Below, one piece after another: positions 53,966 through 64,000 of a stretch of DNA of 64,000 bases (within the stretch, counting starts at the first letter, position 1; the number at the start of each line of letters is the position of its first letter). This DNA comes from Euphorbia lathyris. Lineage: Eukaryota; Streptophyta; Magnoliopsida; Malpighiales; Euphorbiaceae. The stretch lies in the NCBI RefSeq assembly GCF_963576675.1, contig NC_088916.1, positions 82,167,501 through 82,231,500 of the forward strand, read 5' to 3'. A program made the position numbers and the translations under genes. The notes under the pieces were generated by a model. The model worked only from the letters and a program-made list of their open reading frames with translations. It did no database searches and was not told where the DNA came from.

Positions 53966-55112
53966 TTATTAGTCACTACATTTTAACCTAATATATTGTT
54001 TAGTCCTTAACTTTTATTCTATTCAACAAATTATTAAACAGTTTAGTCAGTCTATAAGGGACTAACTGTTGAATAGAACAAAAATTGAAGACTAAATAGT
54101 GTATTATTAAAATATAGGCCTAATGCTCCTCCAGCCCCCTTAACTTGTTCAAATTGGTCATTTTACCCCTCCAACTCATCGAATGTCCTATTTACCTCCT
54201 TAACTCCATAGAAATGGTATTTTCCACCCCCTTAACTTGTCCAAATTCCCTCCTCAACTCATCGAATGTCCTATTTACCACCTTAACTCCATAAAAGTGG
54301 TATTTCTCACACCTTATAATCATATTTACCCTCTTAACTCCATTAAAGTGGTATTTCTTACCCCTTTATAGTGCAAAATTAATAGCACTTATTCAAATGA
54401 GTTTGAAAATATATATTTTTAATATCAACTTTTTATTTTGTTTTAATTTGATAATTATATCGATCCTTCATGTGTTTATTATAATAATATTGTATTACAA
54501 TAATTAGATAATCAAAATTTAACTAGCAAAAAAAGTTGAAAAGAGAAAGAATGAATAAAAGATACAAATAACAAGAACCTTTTTTTTTTATAAAAAAACA
54601 AGAACATTAATATAAACTACTTAAAGACATTATATGTAGGGAAAAGGTACCAAAATAAGCCTATAATTTTGGGAAAGTATCAATTTAGGTTCCATGTACA
54701 AAACAACACCAATATAGGTTTAACGTTTAAAAAATGTATCAATTTAGGCCTCGATGACAGATTGTAAGGGGTGAGAAATACCACTTTTATGGAGTTAAAG
54801 GGGTAAATAGGACATGCTATGAGTTGTGAATGGGGTAAATGGACAAGTTGAGGGGGTGAGAAATACCATTTTTATGAAGTTAAAGGGGAAATAGGATATT
54901 CTATGAGTTGAAGGGATAAATGGATAAGTTGAGGGGGTGAAAAATACCACTTTTATGAAGTTAATGGGGTAAATAGGACATTCGATAAGTTGAGGGGGTA
55001 AAATGACCAATTTGGACAAGTTAAGGGGGCTGGAGGAGTATTAGGCCTAAAATATAAAGACTAAACAATGTATTAAATAAAAATATAAGGACTAATAAAT
55101 TATTTATCCTAT
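53966..55112. mobile_element. Hairpin MITE split by a second fold-back element
   Basis: The outer element (arms AATAATTTATTAGTCACTAC and AAGGACTAATAAATTATTTA) belongs to the family at 55965-56205. It is interrupted from 54118 to 55049 by another inverted-repeat element. Confidence 0.7.
54118..55049. mobile_element. Fold-back element TAGGCCTAATGCTCC, nested
   Basis: About 930 bp begins TAGGCCTAATGCTCCTCCAG and ends CTGGAGGAGTATTAGGCCTA. The arms extend over 200 bp as degenerate repeats of CCCCTTAACTTGTCC..CATCGAATGTCCTATTTACC, so each arm is also internally repetitive. Between the arms is AT-rich sequence, including part of another hairpin element near 54650-54765. Confidence 0.75.
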
Positions 55113-55246
55113 TAAAAAAGAGAATGTGAAAATTGTCATCGTACCATAATCGTGTTATTGGCATTTATATTTTCCTCATGATTACATATGATATAAATAA
55201 AACTAAAAATAATAATTAGGTTATCTCTATAAATCGTGTTATCGTG

Positions 55247-55440
55247 TAAGAAATGCATTATCGAGTCATCCGCTCCCATCTTCGGGAAAATATAGCGAAG
55301 AAAGGTATAAAAGATCTTGTGTTTGTGTAACGCTCCAAATCTACTCCAATGATCTTCTTTGCAAAGACATGGGTTATAATCCTAGAAGGAAAAAGAATCT
55401 CCTAAAAGAGGTATACTCCTAATGATTATAAGTACCTTAA
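55247..55440 (+). pseudogene. Chimeric FMO fragment: exon-4 end joined to mid exon 5
   Basis: AAATGCATTATCGAGTCATC and CCGCTCCCATCTTCG (exon-4 end type) run directly into GAAAATATAGCGAAGAAAGG, TATAAAAGATCTTGTG, CTCCAAATCTACTCCAATGA and TTTGCAAAGACATGGGTTAT, which is exon 5. All of intron 4 and the first half of exon 5 are missing at the join. The piece then runs into the tail repeat (55403-55970). Frame is lost (an in-frame GTGTAACG stop). Upstream, 55130-55246 matches the intron-4 repeat. Confidence 0.85.
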
Positions 55441-55970
55441 AGTTTGAGTCAGGAAATAGTTCGGGTCCAGATGAATCAGACCAATGAAAAATCGCTACAT
55501 GAGTAATTTTCTACTTGTAACTCGCGATTCAGTGATTGGGGAGGAGAATACTTATGTGGCGGTTTTTTTATTGGTTCGGTGTATTTAGATTGAGACTATT
55601 GTAGAATTTCTAGACATTGTCGAGTTAATAATTTGTGTTATTTGGATTATATATTTATTTAGTATTTGTTTTCTATTTTATATATTAATGTTTTTCGTTG
55701 GAACTATAAAAAAATCATGTGGTTTGATGTATTCGCAAAGAGAGAATGTGGAATTATGTTTCGGATTTTTGACGGTCTTTTTTTTTTCTGATGATTTTTG
55801 TCATGTTTGCTTATAAGTTGGTTCTATTTTTTTGCTTGGATGGATTTTTTTTTAAATAATATTCGGGTCTTTGCGTTTGGGTGGTGTGTCGGGATGTCAA
55901 TCTAGTTGGGGAAGTCTAGTCTCCGTCCTTAGTTAAGTTGTCGCCTTATATTCAAAAGGCTAATAATTTA
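55441..55970 (+). repeat. Further copy of the FMO 3' flank
   Basis: From AAGTTTGAGTCAGGAAATAG to CGCCTTATATTCAAAAGGCT this repeats 52340-52780 and the units at 52781 and 53379. It follows the chimeric fragment directly. Confidence 0.85.
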
Positions 55971-56205
55971 TTAGTCACTATATTTTTACTTAATATACTG
56001 TTTAGTTTCATATTTTTTTAATAATACACTATTTAGTCATTAACTTTGGTTCTAATCAACAGTTTAGTCCTTCAATTATTAAATAGTTTAGTCACTCTAT
56101 AAGGGACTAACGGTTGAATAGAACAAAAGTTGAAAACTAAATACGATGACTAAACAGTATATTAAGTAAAAATGTAAGGATTAATAAATTATTTACCCTA
56201 TTAGA
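55965..56205. mobile_element. Hairpin MITE downstream of FMO repeats
   Basis: The arms TAATTTATTAGTCACTATAT and AGGATTAATAAATTATTTAC are inverted around a centre with CAACAGTTTAGTCC/GGGACTAACGGTTG. Same family as 45901, 49418 and 53966. A right-arm piece recurs at 56389-56470. Confidence 0.7.
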
Positions 56206-56249
56206 AAAAAAGAGAATGTGAAAATTTTAAAGTTTAATATTATCATTAT

Positions 56250-56345
56250 TGTTAAGTTCAGTTCAGTAACATTCAGTTCAATTCAGTTCAATAGCATTCA
56301 GTTCAGTTCAATAGCATTCAGTTCAGTTCAATTCAATTCAATTTA
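56250..56345 (+). repeat. TTCAG/TTCAA minisatellite
   Basis: A run built from TTCAG and TTCAA pentamers, with a longer unit AATAGCATTCAGTTCAGTTC repeated, spans about 90 bp. Confidence 0.8.
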
Positions 56346-56584
56346 GTAAAAAAGAACATGACTGCTGTTGAAGAGAACAAAAGTTGAAGACTAAATAATG
56401 TATCATTAAAAGACAAGGATTAAATAATATGTTAAATAAAAATATAAGGACTAATAAAAATTTTACCCTATTAGAAAAAAGAATGTGAAAATTTTCATCA
56501 TACCGTAATCGTGTTATATGTATTTATAGTTTCCTCATGATTATATATAATATAAATGAAACAAAAAATAATAGTTGAGTTAAC

Positions 56585-56735
56585 TCTGTTAATCATGTTG
56601 TGTATCAGAAATGCATTATCAAATTATCTGCCCCTTTTTCGAGAAAATACATTAGAGAAAGGCATAAAAGATCTTTGTGGTAGTGTAATGCTTCAAATCT
56701 ACTCCAATGATCTTCTTTATGGAGAAAGAAGAAGA
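56585..56735 (+). pseudogene. Second chimeric FMO fragment, more decayed
   Basis: AGAAATGCATTATCAAATTA and CTGCCCCTTTTTCG (exon-4 end type) join to GAGAAAATACATTAGAGAAAG, GGCATAAAAGATCTTTG and CTTCAAATCTACTCCAATGA (exon 5). The join type is the same as at 55247. The match ends after GATCTTCTTTATGGAGAAAG. Upstream sequence again resembles intron 4. Not translatable. Confidence 0.8.
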
Positions 56736-57335
56736 AAAAGAAGAGATTTGAGAGGAGAAGATGGTGTATTTGAATTTTTATTTTTAATTTAGAGTTTGTT
56801 TGTGATAATTAGATAATAAGGGGGTTAATTTATAAAATAAATAAATATAAAGGTAAAATTATATCTTTTTCCTTTGACTTTTGATTTTTTTTAACACCAT
56901 TGGTCAATTTGGACTGTATTTGCTAACAGAATCAACCTGAAATTACCCGTTTGTCAACTTTTAAACCACATAGTTTACGTTTAAAAATGACATAAACCAC
57001 AAGGTTTATTTTTGTAATTTCCATAATAAAAATGATCAAAACTCTTCTTTAGAAAATTCTTCTTACATACTCAAAACTCGTAGAAATGATTATTTTGTCT
57101 GTTTGCAGGATCGTCCCTGGGCATGGATAGGAGGGGCGCCTGCCCAGGGATGTAGGGGCCCAAAAATAATATTTTTTTAAAATAATAATATAGAAATTAA
57201 ATCTTAAAAGGTGTAACAGTTAGAGAAATAATACTAGGTATAAAGAAATCGCAGAACACATCTAGACAAAAAGGGGGAGAGGGGCCGAAAAATAAAATTT
57301 TATTAAAAAAATATAGAATTGTTGTATTTTTTTTT

Positions 57336-57690
57336 TATTAAAGATTGGTTAGCGAGGAAGGGTAAGCGGCGGACATCCCAGCTATGCTGGCACCCCCACC
57401 ATAGACCCAAAAAAGCCCCGAACCAAATTTATTAAAAGAGTAAATAAATGTCATAATACAAAAAGAATAAAGAATAAAATGAAGCCAAAGAATTAGGAAA
57501 AGCGATAAACGCAACGTTCTATACGATCATAAAAAAAGACCGATCCACAAAAATTTGAGACAACATCCCACCAAATCGAAACTGTTACCGTCCGTAGGCT
57601 TTTAGAATCCCAAGATCGGCCCTATTTGTCATTGTTTTTTCAGAAAAGCCACAAAGATCTTTGATACCATATAAAAATTCAGAAGAAGAA
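57336..57690 (-). mobile_element. Possible 3' remnant of an L1-type LINE
   Basis: On the minus strand GCATAGCTGGGATGTCCGCC and CTTACCCTTCCTCGCTAACC precede AATCTTTAATAAAAAAAAA. This resembles the 3' UTR and poly(A) of plant L1 elements as I recall it. No coding region is recognisable and edges are uncertain. Confidence 0.4.
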
Positions 57691-57776
57691 AAATATACTT
57701 TATTATTTCATCCTTAGAAAAATGTACTTTATTATTTCATCCTTAGACCAAATGATGAAATTTACTTAGTCATTAA

Positions 57777-58815
57777 GGCCCTGTTTGTTTGGAGGAAAAT
57801 ATTCTGCAGGAAAATATTTTTCCAATTTTCCAGTATTTGTTTGGGCAGGAAAATAAGTGGTAAGTTAATGAAAAAGGAAGGAAGAAATAAGGGAAAATGT
57901 TTTACCCTTTTCAAAAAGGGTAAAACATTTTCTCCAAAACATACGCGTTTAGAGAAAAATGGGAAAAACGTTCAAAAATGTAAAAATATAAAAATATGAA
58001 ACACAAAAAAACATGAATAACGTGAAAACGTTACAAAACACGAGGATATGGAAAAAAAACCCACAAAAAACATGAAAAAGTGAACAAACGTGAAAAACAC
58101 AAAAACACACCAAAAAAACAATTGAAAAAGCACAAAACATGAAGAACGCGAAAAAGTGAGAAAACACGAATTATACAAAAAACGTGAAAAAATACGAAAA
58201 ACGTGAAAACGCAAAAAATGCTAAAATACAAAAACGTGACAATAAGTGAAAAACGCGATAAACATGAAAAGACAAAGAATGTAAACAAAACATGAACACG
58301 TGAAAAATACGAAAAACATGAAAAAAACGTGAATAACACGAAAAAGTAACAAAACGCGAAAAAAAAACGGAAAAAGGAACAAACCGAAAAACTAAATGTG
58401 AAAACACGAAAAAAAAAATGAAGAAAAAATGCAAAAAAAAGCACAATAATGTTAATAACACGAGAAAACGTACAAAAAAATGTTGAAAATGTGAAAAAAC
58501 GTTTTTCGTGTTTTTAACATTAATTTTTTTTTATATTTTCGTGTTTTTTCACTTTTTTCCATGTTTCCATGTTTTTAATATTTTTTTTTACTTTTCTGAT
58601 TTCACTTTTTGTGTTTTTAACAAATTTTCACGTTTTTTTTTTGTTTTCTCACGTTTTTAGTGGGTGTAAAATATTTTCCAATGTTGTAGCCAAACACCGA
58701 AAAATATTTTCTAGTGTTGTTGCCAAACACAGAAAAATATTTTATTTTTCTGCATAATATTTTCTATGTATAAAATTTTCTAAAACATAATATTTTCCCC
58801 CAAACAAACGGGACC
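57777..58815. mobile_element. hAT-like element with giant low-complexity hairpin
   Basis: Left end GGCCCTGTTTGTTTGG and right end CCAAACAAACGGGACC are near-perfect inverted repeats. Inside each end, AGGAAAATATTCTGC is mirrored by AATATTTTCC motifs. The interior is purine-rich from about 57955 to 58500 (degenerate GAAAAACGTGAAAACACG units) and pyrimidine-rich from about 58500 to 58650, so it can fold back. Open frames on the minus strand here are phenylalanine-rich low-complexity artefacts. Confidence 0.65.
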
Positions 58816-59003
58816 TAAGGTTCATGCGAATATTCATGTGTTTCTTTATATATATATAGAGAGAGAGAGTATGAGCTGGATATAGAGATAGTTACAATTT
58901 CTATTGTTTCCTATCAATCTTTGTACCAAACTCTAGGGATAGAATTGTAATTTCACAGTTATTGATCCACATCATCCTGGCTCCATATGTAATCCTAGGT
59001 ATT

Positions 59004-59942
59004 CGCCTGTTTGGTAAAAAGATTTTTAGAGTAAAATTAAAGGTTGGAACCTCTTTAAAGATTTTGATTAGTCAAACCTCTAATAATGGTGTTTGGTGAA
59101 AAGAACTTTAAAAAAGTTTGTTAGCTTTCTCAAAAAGCTAATTTTTAAAAAACTAATTTTAGGAGCGTTTTCAATTAGCTTATTTTACTTCATATTTTTT
59201 TATGGATATTTTTATCCCTAATTATTATTCTTTAACCCAAAATAAATGCTTTATTATATTTTTATTTAGGATAAATTACACCCATGGCCACTGAACTTTA
59301 CCCATTTAACATTATGGTCATTAAACTTCAATTCTGAACGGTATGGCAACTGAACTTTACACTTTTAGACACTGGTGGCCACTTAATGCCTCAAAACGAC
59401 CGTTGACGATCTAAAAATAAAAAATCCAAAGCGTAATGATATTCTAAGGAACTTTAATTCTTGAAAATTTTTGTTTTGAGGTCATTTAGGTGTTGTTTTG
59501 TTAGGAGAGAGAGAGTGAATTTTTAGAGAGAGAAAGCTCCACAAAATGTGATTTTGGAAAATAAAAAAATGTGGTTTTATGGTAAATGTCGTTCTGAACA
59601 ATTTTAATTCTTGAATATTTTCATTTGGAGGTCATTAACGGTCGTTAATGGTCACTTTGAAGAGTTAATTAAAATTGAGTGGCTACTGGTATTAAAAAGT
59701 GTAAAGTTCAGTGGTCATACCATTAAGAATTGAAGTTCAGTGGCCAAAATATTAAAATGAGTAAAGTTGAGTGGCCATGAATGTAATTTACTCTTTTTAT
59801 TTGTCATTTACCCAAACAACTATTAGCAATCAGTTAAGTTTTACCAAACAAATCTATGGAATCAACTAGTTAAATCAGCTAACAGTTAATATAATCAGCT
59901 AACAGCTAATATAATCAGCTATCAGTTATTTGCCAAACACGT
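59004..59942. mobile_element. hAT-like MITE containing a nested fold-back element
   Basis: Left end CGCCTGTTTGGTAAA and right end TTTGCCAAACACG are inverted repeats. The right part has AATCAGCTAACAGCTAATAT repeats like those in 38679-39054. The element is interrupted at 59271-59791 by a complete copy of the GTAAATTACACC family. Confidence 0.6.
59271..59791. mobile_element. Fold-back element family GTAAATTACACC (copy c), nested
   Basis: Starts TAAATTACACCCATGGCCAC and ends GTGGCCATGAATGTAATTTAC. About 520 bp, the full structure of copy a, but in the opposite orientation by its interior (AAAACGACCGTTGACGATCT in the left half). Confidence 0.8.
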
Positions 59943-60602
59943 CATTATATATCATAATGATGAAGTGATTTGTTTCCAAAGTAACTGTGAGGGAGAAGAT
60001 TGATACTCTTGGGCTTTATATAAAAATAATGGGCTTTAAATTGAATCAAGGCTTTCATGAGAGTCCTTCAAAATAATTGGTATTGAATATTTTTGGGAAA
60101 ATTACACAGAAATTCATGTTTTAGAAACTATTTACAACTATATCAAGTTATAATTTTGAATTATATCAAACTGGTTAAAATCAGTACTTTTAATATATTT
60201 AAGGATTAGAATTTATAAATTAGAAGTCTAGAATATATTTTATAAGGTTTAGGATTTATGAATTGGAGTCTAGAATTTTTAAATTATGATGTAAAATCAT
60301 AATATATAGAGAATAATGACGTATTAAGAATTAAGTTTGGTGATATGACTTAGTTGTAATTTTGTACTTAATTATGATATTCATGTAATTAACCCTTGAT
60401 TTTTGCTATAAGATATGGTGTAAAAATACTCCTAATAGTTATAGATAGAAGTAATTTTATTTTTAATGTCTAAAATGGTACTGTTTTATCCGTAATATTG
60501 ACAGTAAACAATAAATTTACCCCTAACATTGGTAAGTTGGATCAATTTGAAAAATAATTCACCAAGTTGTTTTTTCAGTCATGAATCATATCATGTACAT
60601 TC
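59943..60602. other. AT-rich spacer
   Basis: No gene, element or repeat was recognised in these 660 bases. A short GC-rich stretch at 60603-60745 follows; it starts CAGGGGCGTAGACAGGGGGG and resembles the end of a class II transposon, without a partner. Confidence 0.5.
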
Positions 60603-60750
60603 AGGGGCGTAGACAGGGGGGCCTGGAGGCCCGGGCCCCTCCGGCCGCGGGAACCACCTTGACCCCGGGTAGTTTCGGCCCCCTGTCTCAAAAAATTTTT
60701 ATCAGGGTGTTGAAGTAGCCCCCCTCCCCCCAGGCACATTACGAGTTAGG

Positions 60751-61705
60751 TGTTGAAACACCTTTCCACATGATTTTAATTTGACAAAATCATTTAAGTT
60801 AATCCATGATTAAGGGACAATTAAATTTAAGTGCTTTAATTGTACTAATATGTTTGTTCAGTGTTGAGTATAAATATAAATGCAAACAGAAATAAAAAAA
60901 AGTAAGACAGGACGAAGTCAGCATAAGATCACAGCACAAGCTGAGCAGAGTGGAACTCAGCATGACAGAAGATAAGTCATCTTCAGAACAGAAGCTTAAA
61001 GATCAAGAAGCTGAGTGGAACGAAACTCAGTATCAAAAATAGAAGAGTCTTCGTCAGAACTATGTATTGTAGAACGAAGCTGACCATGGAAGCTGAGTAA
61101 AAGAGAACTCAGTATCTGAATTGGCAACAATCAAAGACAACGGACATCAAAGTCAAGCTGAGTAATCTTTAGGACAGCATGAATGATCCGTTAGCTAAAA
61201 GACAAGTCTGACAACTGTCTGCACCAATAATAGAAACCTTGAAATTACGTAAAAGCCAATTTCGAGATGCATGGGTCAACTCTTCCGTTGCTAAAAGACA
61301 AACTGGCACTAAAAGACGAAACCTGCTAGAAGAAGACAAACCTGACTACTGTAGAATTCAGACGACAGGATTGGCCTGCATATATGAAGCTGACCAGAAC
61401 ATTGTCCCTAAAAGAGCCGTTTTGGATTCAACGGGCAAATCAAATTCAAATGATTTGATCTTCAGATTGCAACTATAAAGGGACAAGTATACCTCTTGGA
61501 TCATTGCCGAATTACAGAAAATACAAGAGAGAAAAATACAAGTAAAAAGCACATCAAAACAAAAAGAGATCTTAAACCAACTTTCTATTCTTGTGTAAAA
61601 GCTAGAGTGATTTTTGTAATCATCTAAAGTGTTCTTTGTCTGAAAAAGAACAAGTCTGTATCAATTGTATTATTGAGAGTGTTGTGTTGAGTGTTTGGTT
61701 GTAAA
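60751..61705 (+). repeat. copia-type LTR, first of two in tandem
   Basis: This block begins TGTTGAAACACCTTTCCACA, contains the TATA-like CTATAAAGGG near 61475-61485 and a U5-like end (GAGTGTTGTGTTGAGTGTTTGG), and is followed directly by a second copy. The start sequence suits SIRE/Maximus-type copia LTRs from memory. GAAGCTGA(G/C)-type motifs recur in U3. No coding region adjoins it. Confidence 0.65.
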
Positions 61706-62474
61706 TGTTGAAACACCTTTCCACAAGATTTTGATTTGACAAAATCATTTAAGTTTAATCCATGATTAAGAGACAATTAAATTTAAGTGCTTTGATTTAA
61801 TTGTACTAATCCGTTTGTTCAATGTTGAGTATAAATATAAATGCAAAAAGAAATAGATTAAGACAGGACAAAGTCAGCATGAGAACACAACACAAGCTGC
61901 AGTAAAGAGCAACTCATCATAAGAAGATAAGTCATCTTCAGAATAACAGCTTCAGAATGAAGCTGATCAAAGAAGTTGAGTGAAACGAAGCTCAGCACAG
62001 AAGAAGTTTGCTCCAAGGAATAGATTCTACAGAACGAAGCTGACCATGGAAGCTGAGTGGAAAAAGAACTCAGTATGAGTATTGGTGAAAATCAAAGACA
62101 ATGATTATCGAAGTGAAGCTGAGTGATCTTCAGGACAACTTGAATGATCCGTTGGCTAAAAGACAAATTGGATAACTGTCTGCACCAATAATAGAAGCAT
62201 TGAATTACGCAAAAGCCAAATTCCAAGATGCATGGGTCAACTGTTCGATGCTATAAGACAAACTGCCGCAAGAAGACAAAGTCTGTAGGAAGAAGACAAG
62301 TCTGACGTCTTAAGAATTCAGAAGACAGGATTGGCCTGCACATCTGAAGCTGACCAGAAGTTTGTCCCCCTAAAAGAGCCGTTTTGGACTCAACGGACAA
62401 ATCAATTTCAAATGATTTGTTCCTCACATTTCAACTATAAAAGGGACAAAGATATCATTTGGAAGATTGCCGAT
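61706..62474 (+). repeat. copia-type LTR, second copy, truncated
   Basis: The copy restarts TGTTGAAACACCTTTCCACA and follows 60751 with perhaps 15-20% divergence to CTATAAAAGGGACAAAGAT near 62447. It breaks off at 62474, where a TGATAACA-ended LTR begins. The R-U5 part is absent. Confidence 0.65.
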
Positions 62475-63232
62475 TGATAACAAACCAAATTATTCTTGAA
62501 TAAAGAATAAGGGAAAATTAATAGAAATAATGACAAACCATTATTCCTTCTAAAAGAGATATTTATACATGATTAATGTGGCATTAATGATAATTAATGC
62601 AGGGGAGAATATGCAAATAATGAGGAAAAAGAAGGAGTTTCTAGCACTATGCCACGCCACGTGGACCATGGCGAGATACGCCATAACGAGATACGCCCAA
62701 TGAGAGCAAGTAGCAGAGACCCGCCATATCTCTCAAGGAGAGCGTACATATGCCTTGACGGATCAAAGAATATTATCCCAAGGACCAAAAAGGATATTCA
62801 CCTTGAGAACGCCGCAAGAAGAACCAGATGGCGGATCTCCACGGTTCAGCTCAGTGAGATCCGCTGGCGAACCTATGAGGCGAATCTCCTCTTTCACCTG
62901 ATTCATCACAGTAACGGCTAACCGCCAACTCGGCCATAAAGATCATTAAATGAATCATTAATAGTCTTAAACCACCAGGTTAAGAGTAACTTGTAACCGC
63001 CATTAAATGAGCATTAATGGAGACTTTCTAGTTACCTAGAGGTTACGAATTCCCCAACTATATATAGCCTACATCCCTAGGCTATCAAGGTACACACATT
63101 CACTTATTCTTTGTCAATTCAGTTTGCTCTCTTGATCTTCCTTACTGACTTTGGCATCGGAGTGTCCCCGGCCGATCCCAACGGCGCCTCACAAGGACGT
63201 GCTCTGATCAAGGATTTTTCCCCGTGTTATCA
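62475..63232 (+). repeat. gypsy-type LTR with TGATAACA/TGTTATCA ends
   Basis: 758 bp starts TGATAACA and ends TGTTATCA. A TATA-like CTATATATAGCC lies near 63058-63069. The 3' part reads GACTTTGGCATCGGAGTGTC and CCCCGGCCGATCCC, a pattern common near the ends of plant gypsy LTRs. It is followed by ATTGGTGCGATGAAGG, which may be a primer-binding site. The flanks (CCGAT, ATTGG) are not duplicates, so this is probably the 5' LTR of a truncated element and not a solo LTR. U3 contains several GAGATACGCC-like repeats (62670-62730). Confidence 0.65.
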
Positions 63233-63924
63233 ATTGGTGCGATGAAGGTGGATCTCTAACAAACAGAAGATCACAAAATCTTGATTGTATAGAGTTTCAC
63301 AAAGAACAAAACAATGGAGTCAACAGAATAGAAATCACAATCTCCAACTTTGGCTCAATCAGTACAACAAATCTATCCAAAGATACGGTTCTCCATATAT
63401 TGGTGGGAAAGAGTTTTCTACATTAAATCTGGAATTTTATGATGAAAAAGATAAGTTTCCTCCCATTTCTTATTCCATTTTTTATTAAAGAAAATTGAGA
63501 TCCCTCACTCTTATAAAGTGCTATGAATATCGTTACATGTTATTATGATAAATCTAATAAATTGTAAAAGGTGAAGTCATAGACGCAAATCTTTCATTAA
63601 ACCTTGCATGCTTACTATGCCCTCATATTTTTATGCATGGCAAGTGTAATATGATATTATCATTGAACCAGTACAAACGCATGTATAAGACCCGTGATCT
63701 TGGGATTTACAAAAGGAAAAATCATCCATTCAATGTGATTTTGTCATTTGATATTAAAATATCATAAAATTGCTCATGTAATTGCAAAGGATTTAGATCT
63801 AGTCGGTCTTTTGGGTGAACATGCATATAACTATTAGAAGAAATTGCAAAAAATCATATTTGGTTTTCCTTGTACAATTCACCATCTATATATGGCTTTT
63901 CTCCTATTTAGTACTTTTAATATC
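63233..63924. other. Unassigned sequence after the gypsy-type LTR
   Basis: The first 30 bases may be the start of the element's internal region. The rest is AT-rich with no recognisable coding frame or repeat; a 67-codon frame at 63285-63488 matches nothing I know. Confidence 0.4.
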
Positions 63925-64000
63925 AAAAATATAAGGACTAATAAAAATTTTACCCTATTAGAAAAAAGAATGTGAAAATTTTCATCATACCGTAATCGTG
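63925..64000 (+). repeat. Exact 76-bp copy of 56438-56513
   Basis: The last 76 bases of the window are identical to 56438-56513, the stretch just upstream of the second chimeric FMO fragment. The match runs off the window end. Confidence 0.9.

Noticed and set aside
57949..58461. Overlapping minus-strand open frames rich in phenylalanine
   Set aside because: They come from the ACGTG/A-rich low-complexity interior of a hAT-like element. Composition is Phe/Ser/Val only, with no motif.
60603..60745. GC-rich block starting CAGGGGCGTAGACAGG
   Set aside because: It resembles a class II transposon terminus, but no matching opposite end or target duplication was found, so it is not called as an element.
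61239..61478. 79-codon plus-strand frame
   Set aside because: It lies inside a copia-type LTR and is broken in the second copy; no family resemblance.

Overview
The window is nuclear DNA of a flowering plant, almost certainly a eudicot. It is AT-rich and shows spliced genes with GT..AG introns, Ty3/gypsy, Ty1/copia, LINE and CACTA elements with plant-type proteins, many short fold-back (MITE-like) elements, and one intact five-exon plant flavin-containing monooxygenase gene. Nothing points to bacterial, viral or organellar DNA. Species cannot be fixed from sequence alone.

Positions 1-16570 hold a minus-strand Ty3/gypsy element of the Tat type (gypsy-1), cut by the left window edge. It is split twice: by a plus-strand solo LTR (60-1565) in pol and by a nearly full-length minus-strand Ty1/copia element (3011-12507, target duplication TCACG) between gag and protease. 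The copia element keeps two LTRs (about 1% different), a primer-binding site, a polypurine tract and one continuous gag-pol frame broken by three nonsense codons.

Positions 16571-20709 are a spacer carrying an RTE-type LINE (17349-19864) with an open 806-codon frame and a (TTG)9 tail. Positions 20710-37395 are a second Tat-like gypsy element (gypsy-2, target duplication GTAAC). It carries minus-strand gag/RT/RNase H/integrase remnants and, head-on between integrase and the 3' LTR, a plus-strand spliced gene with a plant mobile domain. Its gag is split by a CACTA transposon (28314-35864, target duplication TGG). That CACTA holds captured pieces of an aldo-keto reductase gene and was itself hit by an L1-type LINE (30363-35419, 16-bp target duplication). 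The nest is therefore gypsy-2 > CACTA > L1.

Positions 37396-42414 are a spacer packed with fold-back elements. Positions 42415-52349 hold the one convincing host gene: a flavin-containing monooxygenase of 519 residues in five exons with consensus splice sites, a TATA box, and the FAD, FMO-identifying, NADPH and FATGY motifs. Its introns are full of tandem repeats and hairpin elements; intron 4 repeats the exon-4 splice donor several times. Downstream (52350-56800) lie tandem copies of the gene's own last exon and 3' flank, plus two chimeric fragments joining the end of exon 4 to the middle of exon 5. The last 76 bases of the window repeat 56438-56513 exactly, so another copy probably follows.

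Positions 56800-64000 hold more nested MITE-like elements, a LINE 3' remnant, two tandem copia-type LTRs and a gypsy-type LTR. No tRNA, rRNA or CRISPR array was seen. The most notable items are the antisense spliced mobile-domain gene in gypsy-2, the gene-capturing CACTA, the reiterated splice donor of the monooxygenase gene, and serial GC-rich hairpins or palindromes in the leader or U3 of three unrelated retroelements.
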